14,725 nt of DNA from Thermoanaerobaculales bacterium (GTDB lineage: Bacteria > Acidobacteriota > Thermoanaerobaculia > Thermoanaerobaculales > Sulfomarinibacteraceae): NCBI GenBank assembly GCA_029938595.1, contig JAOZUP010000047.1:1-14725 (forward strand), read 5' to 3'. Positions within the stretch are counted from its first letter, which is position 1, and every line of letters starts with the position of its first letter. Both the position numbers and the translations under genes were made by a program. The notes under the pieces are model-generated. The model made no database searches, was not told where the DNA came from, and worked only from the letters and a program-made list of their open reading frames with translations. Below, in pieces: positions 5,032 through 11,802 of this stretch.

Positions 5032-7499
5032 TGGCTAACAGCTGCTTCTAGCTGCTCTAGCGCTTGGCGCAGGACGGGCTGCTCAGGATTGATGGCGAGC
5101 GAGAGCTCGAGCTCGCGCCGGGCGAGGGGCGCCTGACCTGCGCTGGCCGCCGCAAGCCCATAGAAGGCATGCACGGGGCCACTCTCCGGAAACTTCTCGG
5201 CCGCTACCGCCCCGATCGGCAGGGCTTCGGTGAAACGGCCCTCACGCACCCGGACCACCATCAGATGGACATAGTAGGGCTCGTGTTCAGGAAAGTACTT
5301 GATCGCGCGCACCAGGAGGGCGTCGGCGCGGTCGGGCATGCTCATCGCCTCGTAGTCCGCTGCCGCCCGGTCGAGGGTTCGCTCGGGGTCACGGAGGCCC
5401 TTGTCGATGGCGACCCACAGCTCCTCGTCCGCACGCTCGTACTGTTTGGTCTCCATGAAGATCCGCCGCAGATTGAAGTGCGGCGCCGGGTATTTCCGGT
5501 TCATGGAGATGGCTTGCCGCAGCAGCCGTTCCGCTTCGTCATACTCTTTCTCGTTGATCTTGATCACCGCGAGGTTGTTGATCTGGCCGCGGGTCACCGT
5601 CGCCGGCTGCGGCGTCGGCGACGGCGGGATATCCGGCTGTGGTGGCGGTACCGGGGTTACCGAAACCGCGGCCCGGCCGGCACTGACCCCGTCCTCACCG
5701 ATATAACCGAGAGCCTTGAGCTTGGCCATGAACTCCGGGTCTGCCGGCGCCGCGCCACCACCGCCCAGGCGGTACGACGCAGGCGGTACGAGCGCGGCCC
5801 ACTCGACGGGCTCGACGGTGACCGGCGGGGACCCGGGAAGAACCGAGGTGCGCCAGGATGGATCCGGCGGGATACCGAGGAGGGCCGTGATGGTCGGAGC
5901 AATGTCGTAGACCGAGGCCTGTGTCTCCACCCTCCCACGCCGTTCCACTCCGGGCCCGGCGATCACGAAGATCGCATCCTCGGCGTGCCACAGAGGAGCG
6001 GTTGGACCGGCCGTCCCCGACAGGCCGCGGGGGCGTTCCCTGCCCCATTTGAAGCCGTGGTCGGAAACCATGATGATGGCGTACTCGTCGAGCGGACAGG
6101 CCTCGAGATAGCGGCCGACCCAGCGGTCGAAGATCTCGAAATACTTCGGCACCGCCGCCGCGTAGACCGTAGCCATCCCGGGATCAACGTCGAGGGTGGG
6201 CGGCGGCATGTACGGTGCGAGGACATGGCCGATGGTGTCGGTCCCCTCGAGGTAGACCATCAGGAGATCCGGCTTCTCGGCCGCCAGCACCATCCCCGAA
6301 CCCATGTAGGTGCGGGTCGCCGACAGAATCCGGCGCATTCCGTCCACCGGGTCCTCCATGCCACGGTTCTCGGCCACCGCGCGATCAAAGACGGTCTCCG
6401 AAATCTCCATGAAGTAACCCACTGCACGATAATCGGTTGCGGTCACCGCCCGGTCTCGCAGCTCGGTGAACTCGGCGGTACGTTCGGGAGGGAAGATCAG
6501 ATCCGGCGGGTCCTCGTGGAAAAGCTCCTTGGGAATTCCCTGCTGGAGGGTGTAATAGAGGCGGTCGGAGACCATGGTTCCGTTGACCCGCTCCGCCGGC
6601 CACGTCGCCCACCATCCGACCACGCCAACCTCGAGACCGAGGGCCGAGGCGAGATTCCAGACCGCCGGCACCTTGCGGCTGCGGCCGGTGATCGGCGCAG
6701 GCTGCCCGGTCGCCGGGTCCATTTCGATAAAATCGAGCACCCCGTGCACGTCGGGCGCCACCCCGGTCGCCATGGTCGTCCAGATCAGCGGCGACAGCAT
6801 GGGCACGATGGTCTCCATGACGCCCCAGGTCCCGGCGTCCATCAGCTTTTTGAGGTTGGGCATTCGGCCGGCCCGCACCCACGGAAGAATCAGATCCCAG
6901 TCGAGACCATCAGGGCCGAGCACCAGGACCTTGTGCTGAGGGATCTCGAGGTTCTCGGCAGTGCTCGCGAGGATCCCGGCCCGCACCGACTCCGGTTCGG
7001 GTTCGAGCACGACCTCGACTGCGCCCTCGGGGACCTCGAGGTCCATCGCCACCACTCTCCTGAGGTCCAACGCCGGGTCGGTGGGGCATTCGGCCGAGCG
7101 TGCGGATCCCTGCACCACACATCGCAGCGGCAGCCCGCCGAGGCGCTCGCGCACCGGTTCGGCAACGCTGCGGCGGAACCCCTCCCTCGCGGTCTTCGCC
7201 GCCTGCAGCCGCCACACTCCGACCGGAGGCCGAAGCGACACCGTGACATCAACCTTGGCGCCGTCGTTGGTGGTCGCCCGCACCTCGGCAATGAGAATCT
7301 GGGCTCCGGATCGCTCACCCGACCACCGCGGCACGACGGCGAACCCCCGAGCCGAAACACGCAGGAAGCCGGTCTCGGCCGTCCATACCTGCACCGCGCC
7401 GTCGGAGGGCACCCAGGTCACGGTCGCCCACAGTAGGCCGACGGTCAGCAGGACCGCGCCCGCAATGAGAATGAAACCGGGTTTTTTCACGGCCTGCAT
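5028..7499 (-). CDS. Membrane-anchored alkaline-phosphatase-superfamily phosphodiesterase with TPR tail
   Basis: 823-residue three-part protein. Residues 8-30 are a membrane anchor. Residues 31-165 form a beta-rich segment (GFLRVSARGFAVVPRW, then VRATTNDGAKVDVTVSLRPP) that faintly recalls SPFH/band-7 proteins. Residues 189-560 are the type I phosphodiesterase/nucleotide pyrophosphatase-like core with its metal site intact: D197 (LGPDGLD), nucleophile threonine at 241/242 (WTTMATG), H252, D421 and H425 (EGTDTIGH), D480-H481 (SDHGF) and H505. The typical linker LKALGYIGE (594-602) and a proline-rich stretch lead to TPR-like repeats (about 635-820). ATG at 7499 has GAGG four bases ahead. Substrate unknown: phosphodiester, nucleotide, sulfate ester or lipid head group are all possible. 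Catalytic part should be periplasmic. It stands alone, between a terminator and a hairpin. Confidence 0.9.
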   Translation of the reverse strand: MQAVKKPGFILIAGAVLLTVGLLWATVTWVPSDGAVQVWTAETGFLRVSARGFAVVPRWSGERSGAQILIAEVRATTNDGAKVDVTVSLRPPVGVWRLQAAKTAREGFRRSVAEPVRERLGGLPLRCVVQGSARSAECPTDPALDLRRVVAMDLEVPEGAVEVVLEPEPESVRAGILASTAENLEIPQHKVLVLGPDGLDWDLILPWVRAGRMPNLKKLMDAGTWGVMETIVPMLSPLIWTTMATGVAPDVHGVLDFIEMDPATGQPAPITGRSRKVPAVWNLASALGLEVGVVGWWATWPAERVNGTMVSDRLYYTLQQGIPKELFHEDPPDLIFPPERTAEFTELRDRAVTATDYRAVGYFMEISETVFDRAVAENRGMEDPVDGMRRILSATRTYMGSGMVLAAEKPDLLMVYLEGTDTIGHVLAPYMPPPTLDVDPGMATVYAAAVPKYFEIFDRWVGRYLEACPLDEYAIIMVSDHGFKWGRERPRGLSGTAGPTAPLWHAEDAIFVIAGPGVERRGRVETQASVYDIAPTITALLGIPPDPSWRTSVLPGSPPVTVEPVEWAALVPPASYRLGGGGAAPADPEFMAKLKALGYIGEDGVSAGRAAVSVTPVPPPQPDIPPSPTPQPATVTRGQINNLAVIKINEKEYDEAERLLRQAISMNRKYPAPHFNLRRIFMETKQYERADEELWVAIDKGLRDPERTLDRAAADYEAMSMPDRADALLVRAIKYFPEHEPYYVHLMVVRVREGRFTEALPIGAVAAEKFPESGPVHAFYGLAAASAGQAPLARRELELSLAINPEQPVLRQALEQLEAAVSH

Positions 7500-7513
7500 T
7501 CTACCTCATGCCT

Positions 7514-7536
7514 CTCACCGGCTCGCAGCCGGTGAG
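7514..7536. repeat. Palindrome before the phosphatase gene
   Basis: CTCACCGGCT, loop CGC, AGCCGGTGAG: a perfect 10-bp stem, 15 bases upstream of the phosphatase start. It overlaps copy 2 of the direct repeat. On the minus strand it would sit in the 5' leader of the phosphatase message or just in front of it; operator or RNA hairpin roles are both possible. Confidence 0.6.
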
Positions 7537-7540
7537 CTAA
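7527..7540 (+). repeat. 14-base direct repeat, copy 2
   Basis: AGCCGGTGAGCTAA, identical to 5018-5031 at the other end of the phosphatase gene, 2.5 kb away in the same orientation. Confidence 0.7.
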
Positions 7541-7566
7541 AAAAAGGAGGGCCCGAAGGCCCTCCT
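7539..7566 (-). terminator. Rho-independent terminator of the TonB receptor gene
   Basis: On the minus strand AGGAGGGCC, loop TTCG, GGCCCTCCT (perfect 9-bp stem capped by a stabilising UUCG tetraloop), followed by six Ts. It begins 32 bases after the receptor stop and insulates the phosphatase gene downstream. Confidence 0.93.
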
Positions 7567-7598
7567 GAAACGGTTGGGAAAACCCTACCGATGATTAA

Positions 7599-10556
7599 TT
7601 AGAAGGACAAACGCACGCCGAAACGAACCGTCATGGGCTGGGTCCACCGGTCGGTGGTGTTCCAGCCTTCACTGGTCGGCGGACGGCCGCCTGTGTTACC
7701 AGGCTCGATTGGCGGCGGTGGAATGTTGGTGTCCCAATCGTTGACCTCGTACACGTCGTCGGCATTGGTGTAGCCGATGTCACGCCGTGTCTCGGTCTGG
7801 TTATTGAAGACGTTGAAGATGTCCATCAACAGGTTCAGCTCGAGGCTGGAACCAAGCCTGATCGGGTAACCGACGTGGATGTCGGCCTCCCAGAAGGAAT
7901 CCGAACGACCGAAGGCGCCGCGCTCCGACAGGTAGTACTCCCAGTTGTTGTACGGCCAGGAGTAGCCCATGGCGGTGATCGGCGTGCCATCGGTGTAGAA
8001 GGTCGAGAGACCGAGCGAGAGCCCGAAGTTGAAGCGGTAGATGCCGTCGAACTTGAACTGGACGGGGATGTCGTTGGACAGCTCGCCGTCGTTGTTGATC
8101 TGGAAGTCGGCGTAGTCGAAGGCCGAGTTGAGGTTCGGATCGAGCTGGCCGGTCGAGGCCTGGAAGAGACCGTCGTAGTTACCCGTCATGTCCGAGAACA
8201 GGAGGGAGGCGATGAACTGGAAGTTGTTCGAGAAGCGCTTCTGCAAGGTGAACTCGTAACCCTGGAACTCGCGCGTAGGTGTGGCGATGTCCGTCGGGCC
8301 GGCATCGTTGTAACCCCACGCAGCACCCATTGTGTAGGTTTGCTCCATCAGACCGTAGCTCGGGTTGCCGATGAAGTAGTCGCCGTCGAGCGTCAGCGCA
8401 TCCTCGATGACCCGCTTGAGGTCACGCTTGATGTACTTGAAGCCGGCCGCCCAGTTGGGTGCGAACTCCCACTCGACGCCGAGAATGGCCTCCTCGAGGT
8501 ACTGGCCCTTGGTGCCCGGATCGACACGCGAGAAGCCACCACCGAGAGGACGCGCCGGGCGGACCGATTGATCCGCTGCGACATCGTTGGGGTCGTCCGA
8601 CAGGTTGTAGCTGAAGATCGAGATCTCGCCGCCGTAGGAGCGGATAACGATGTCCATCGGGATGGTCTCGTAGAACTTGCCCCAGTGGCCGAAGATCTTG
8701 GACTTGCCGTTGCCCAGGAAATCCCACACGAAGCCGAGGCGTGGTGCGACGTTGTCGTCGATCGTCTGCTGGACGTCACCATCACCGTTAAAGAGCTTCT
8801 GCTCGCCGAAGCGCACACCGAGGGCGAGCGACAGGTTGTTGGCCACCTGCCAGGTATCCTGGACGTAGATGGCCTGGTTTTCGGCCTTGATGTTGGTCGT
8901 GAGCGGCGCCTGGATGTCGGCGGTCGTCAGGGTCTCCGGGTCGAGGCCGGCTTCGTTCAGGTAGATGCGGTGGCGGAAGTAGTAGGGCTGACCCTGGCAG
9001 TTACGGGTATCGGAATCGGTGCAGGTGAAACGGTAGATCCGCTGGCCGGCGCCGCCATTCCAGCTGTCGTTGACACCGCTGATGTCCTCGAACTCGTAAC
9101 CGATCTTGAACTCGTGCGAGCCGATGAAGTTGCCGACAAACCACGACAGATCGGCGTTGTACTGGTCGCGCGTCAGCTCGGGCTGGTTCTGGTAGAAACC
9201 GAAACCGGACTCGCGGTCGTGGGCGTTGCCGTTGGCGGTATAGCCCCAGACCGTGGTGCCGTCACCGAGCGGGTCGGTGAAGTCGATGTAGCCAACGACA
9301 TCGGCGCCGGGGCCGGTGGTTGTTTGTTCCTCGTTGTGCTGCGCGGCGCGGGCGCTGATCACCACGTTCTGGCCGAAGATGCCATCGTAGTTGATGGACC
9401 AGTTGCTACCGCCGGTCTCGACGTCGCCCACAAAGTGGAGCGGGGTCGCCGCAAAGGACACACCGGGGAGGATGCCGCCATTGGTGGTCGGGTCGGCGAA
9501 GTACGAACCCGACAGCGAGTGGTTGGCCGCCATCCGCCAGGTCAGCTTGGCGGCGTAGAGGTCGGAATCGGTGGTGGCGGTGAACTCGTCACCAGCCGCC
9601 GGTGCGCCGTCGATGACGCTGGAGAAATCCTTCGTCACCTCTTGCTGATTCTCGTTGTCGATCCGGTTGTAGGCCGCAAAGAACCACAAACGGTCCTTGA
9701 CGATGTAGCCGCCGAGGTCGGCACCGAAATCGGAGCGGGTGAAGTCCTTGCGCACGCTCGTGGCGGTTATCGGACCGTCCGCGGCCGCACCCTTGAGATC
9801 GGCCTGCGTGCTCGGCGAGTCGTAATAACCGAAGAGGTCACCGTGGAACTCGTTGCCGCCTGACTTGGTGATCACGTTGATCACCGAACCGGTGGCGCGG
9901 CCGTACTCGGCCGAGTACGAACCGGTCTTGACCTGCACCTCGTCGATGAACTCGAAGTTGAGCCGGGTGCCCTGCTGTCCGAGCTCGACGCCGGTGGTGT
10001 TGGCGCCATCGATGTAGTAGGCATTCTCGGCGCCGGAGGAGCCGTAGAAGGTCTGGCCTGAGGCGTCACCCTGGGCACCCGGAGCGACCTGGGCGACCGC
10101 GGTGTAGTTGCGGCCCACCGGCAGGTCACTGTAGAACTCCGTCCCGAGGTCTAAACCGACGGTGGTGTTGGAGGTGTCCACAAGCGGCGACTCGGAGGTC
10201 ACCACCACCTCGTCGGTGAAGGCCGAGGTCATGATCACGTCGATGCGGGTGGTCGAACCGATCTTGACCGCCATGTTCTCCTGCGAACGGGTCTGGAAAC
10301 CCGACAGGCTGTAGGTCACGGTATAGGCGCCGGGGGGCAGCACAAGAAACTTGTATAGGCCGTTGGAGTCCGAAACCGTGCTCTGCACGCCGATGAGCGC
10401 ATCTGACGCGATGGTCACGGTGACACCCGGCAGCGCTGCTCCCTGGTCGTCTGCGACGCGGCCCTGGATGTCACCACGGGTCGTCTGCGCCATCAGGGCA
10501 CCGGCGGCCAGCGTGCATGCCAGAAACGCAATGAGTAATTTTCCCGAAAACTTCAT
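7599..10556 (-). CDS. Oar-like TonB-dependent outer-membrane receptor
   Basis: 985-residue outer-membrane receptor/transporter driven by the TonB system. Order: signal peptide (MKFSGKLLIAFLACTLAAGA, cleavage near MAQ), CarboxypepD_reg beta-sandwich (about 27-110, GRVADDQGAALPGVTV, PPGAYTVTYSLSGF), TonB-box-like DEVVVT (115-120), plug domain (about 130-235, YYIDGANTTGV, EYGRATGSVINVITKSGGN), then a long barrel ending in FGVRLSF, the terminal phenylalanine typical of BAM substrates. The ATG has AAGGAGG six bases ahead. This architecture is heavily expanded in Acidobacteriota and Bacteroidota-like lineages; the ligand (sugar, peptide, siderophore) cannot be told. A sigma-54 promoter precedes it and a strong terminator follows, so it is a monocistronic unit. 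No SusD partner is nearby. Confidence 0.95.
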   Translation of the reverse strand: MKFSGKLLIAFLACTLAAGALMAQTTRGDIQGRVADDQGAALPGVTVTIASDALIGVQSTVSDSNGLYKFLVLPPGAYTVTYSLSGFQTRSQENMAVKIGSTTRIDVIMTSAFTDEVVVTSESPLVDTSNTTVGLDLGTEFYSDLPVGRNYTAVAQVAPGAQGDASGQTFYGSSGAENAYYIDGANTTGVELGQQGTRLNFEFIDEVQVKTGSYSAEYGRATGSVINVITKSGGNEFHGDLFGYYDSPSTQADLKGAAADGPITATSVRKDFTRSDFGADLGGYIVKDRLWFFAAYNRIDNENQQEVTKDFSSVIDGAPAAGDEFTATTDSDLYAAKLTWRMAANHSLSGSYFADPTTNGGILPGVSFAATPLHFVGDVETGGSNWSINYDGIFGQNVVISARAAQHNEEQTTTGPGADVVGYIDFTDPLGDGTTVWGYTANGNAHDRESGFGFYQNQPELTRDQYNADLSWFVGNFIGSHEFKIGYEFEDISGVNDSWNGGAGQRIYRFTCTDSDTRNCQGQPYYFRHRIYLNEAGLDPETLTTADIQAPLTTNIKAENQAIYVQDTWQVANNLSLALGVRFGEQKLFNGDGDVQQTIDDNVAPRLGFVWDFLGNGKSKIFGHWGKFYETIPMDIVIRSYGGEISIFSYNLSDDPNDVAADQSVRPARPLGGGFSRVDPGTKGQYLEEAILGVEWEFAPNWAAGFKYIKRDLKRVIEDALTLDGDYFIGNPSYGLMEQTYTMGAAWGYNDAGPTDIATPTREFQGYEFTLQKRFSNNFQFIASLLFSDMTGNYDGLFQASTGQLDPNLNSAFDYADFQINNDGELSNDIPVQFKFDGIYRFNFGLSLGLSTFYTDGTPITAMGYSWPYNNWEYYLSERGAFGRSDSFWEADIHVGYPIRLGSSLELNLLMDIFNVFNNQTETRRDIGYTNADDVYEVNDWDTNIPPPPIEPGNTGGRPPTSEGWNTTDRWTQPMTVRFGVRLSF

Positions 10557-10633
10557 ACCTTTCCTCCTTGATGAATCGATCTTTCTTTTAGCTCAGATGA
10601 TTGCGAGCCTCCTACCGAACCGACACCCTCCTT

Positions 10634-10660
10634 TCACCTTTCCGCACTCGCGTCCGTCAT
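10634..10660 (-). CDS. Possible 8-codon leader ORF before the receptor
   Basis: An ATG in the predicted receptor leader opens a frame encoding MTDASAER followed by TGA, with AGGA close in front. It ends directly before a second GGAGG. Too short to judge as coding; listed as a candidate leader peptide only. Confidence 0.15.
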   Translation of the reverse strand: MTDASAER

Positions 10661-10685
10661 AGTCCTATTTCAGCCACACTCAGAA

Positions 10686-10701
10686 TGCAATACTCTTGCC
10701 A
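10686..10701 (-). promoter_or_regulatory. Sigma-54 (RpoN) promoter of the TonB receptor
   Basis: Minus-strand TGGCAAGAGTATTGCA matches the -24/-12 consensus TGGCACG-N4-TTGCW with one core mismatch, and the invariant GG and GC are exactly 10 bases apart. The preceding AAAGC also fits the mrNrY lead. Transcription should begin near 10675, giving a leader of about 120 bases. It would need an AAA+ enhancer-binding activator, whose site would lie upstream in or near the end of the aspartyl protease gene; no clear palindrome is seen there. Confidence 0.65.
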
Positions 10702-10747
10702 GCTTTGGAGTCGATGAAACTGCGTCACATCACCTTGATCACGAGGA

Positions 10748-11758
10748 TTAATCCGATATTTCGTGCACGATGTCCGGAGAATCGGATACTCCCTCGAGAA
10801 TCAACCTCCCGTGGTGGTAGTCGAAAAACACGTGGTAGCGGCTCAAAAGCGGGTTGCCGATGATACCGTTGAGCTTGGGGATGTTACGCACCGCCGGAAT
10901 GCGAAAGGGCTCCATCCATGCCGTCTCCACCCGTTGGGTTTCCAGAGATCCCAACTGGAGACCTTCGACCGGGCTGACCACGACCAGGGTGTCCCCGACC
11001 ACGCCGACGCTCGCGCCCAGCGTGCCCTTGGCCGGCGGTTTGAGCTGGCGCCGCGACTTTGTGATCAGGGTCAGGTAGCGGCTCGAGCCGGTGTCCACAA
11101 CCAACCGCACCGGGACCGATTTCTTGCCCGCTTCCACCACGACCCGACCCTCGACCACCGGCCGGCGATCCACCACCTCGAGTGGGAGGATCTCGCCTCC
11201 ACCGCTGTAGACGAAGGTCGTCGGATCGTGCAACAACAAACGACGCCCCTCTGGATCAATTTCCACCACATAGCGTTCAAAGAGGTCAGCGCCGAGAAAA
11301 CCATCGATATCACGACCCGCCATGGCCGCCAGGCGGCCGCCGATATCGTGCACGACGAGCGATGCGCTCAGGAGCTCCTGGCCATCACCGCGAATTCCGA
11401 TGTGGTCCGCAATCAGGACGCGGGTCGCACCGGACCCCATGCCCCGGGCCAGACCCGCCTCGTGCACCTCGAGACCGAGGGCCGCGGCGAGATTGGGGTC
11501 GGTGATCGCGCTCTGGGTCGCGCCGGAGTCGAGGACGAAGTCGAGCGGGGGTGATTCACCTATCGTCACCGATACCAGAATCAGGCCGGCAAAAGGATCG
11601 TAGAGAAGCTCATGGACGCATCCAGGACGATCTTCGGTTATCCCCTCGAGAGCGAGGACGGTGTGTCCGCTCACAATCAGCAGGATCGCCGCGGCCAACC
11701 ACCAACCAGTCCTCGGGAGCGATTTCACAGGGAAACGAGGATAGCACTTGGCCCGCAT
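10748..11758 (-). CDS. Secreted two-lobed aspartyl-protease-like protein
   Basis: 336-residue exported protein with a duplicated retropepsin-like half. The signal peptide has a long basic front (1-20) and the hydrophobic run LAAAILLIVSGHTVLA. Lobe 1 holds D77-SGAT (FVLDSGATQSAIT) and closes with DGFLGADLFERYVVEID; lobe 2 holds D222-TGSS (LVVDTGSSRYLT) and closes with NGIIGNPLLSRYHVFFD. Both catalytic aspartates and both hydrophobic-G motifs are present, so one chain could form a pepsin-like active site without dimerising. Start: ATG at 11758 with a modest GGTGAG before it; GTG at 11728 is an alternative closer to the signal core. It follows the second VWFA-related gene by 44 bases and is probably co-transcribed. 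Substrate unknown; proteolytic activity is inferred from motifs. Confidence 0.88.
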   Translation of the reverse strand: MRAKCYPRFPVKSLPRTGWWLAAAILLIVSGHTVLALEGITEDRPGCVHELLYDPFAGLILVSVTIGESPPLDFVLDSGATQSAITDPNLAAALGLEVHEAGLARGMGSGATRVLIADHIGIRGDGQELLSASLVVHDIGGRLAAMAGRDIDGFLGADLFERYVVEIDPEGRRLLLHDPTTFVYSGGGEILPLEVVDRRPVVEGRVVVEAGKKSVPVRLVVDTGSSRYLTLITKSRRQLKPPAKGTLGASVGVVGDTLVVVSPVEGLQLGSLETQRVETAWMEPFRIPAVRNIPKLNGIIGNPLLSRYHVFFDYHHGRLILEGVSDSPDIVHEISD

Positions 11759-11802
11759 CTCTCACCGGGTATCGACTTCGGACGGCCCTCTCCCAGCCCG
11801 AA

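Noticed and set aside
5064..7436. 790-codon open frame on the plus strand opposite the phosphatase gene
   Set aside because: Antisense shadow created by GC-rich third positions. The minus-strand frame carries complete enzyme motifs; this one is rich in H/R/G with no recognisable domain.
7875..9863. 662-codon open frame on the plus strand opposite the TonB receptor
   Set aside because: Antisense shadow of the barrel-coding region; the minus strand shows the full receptor architecture.
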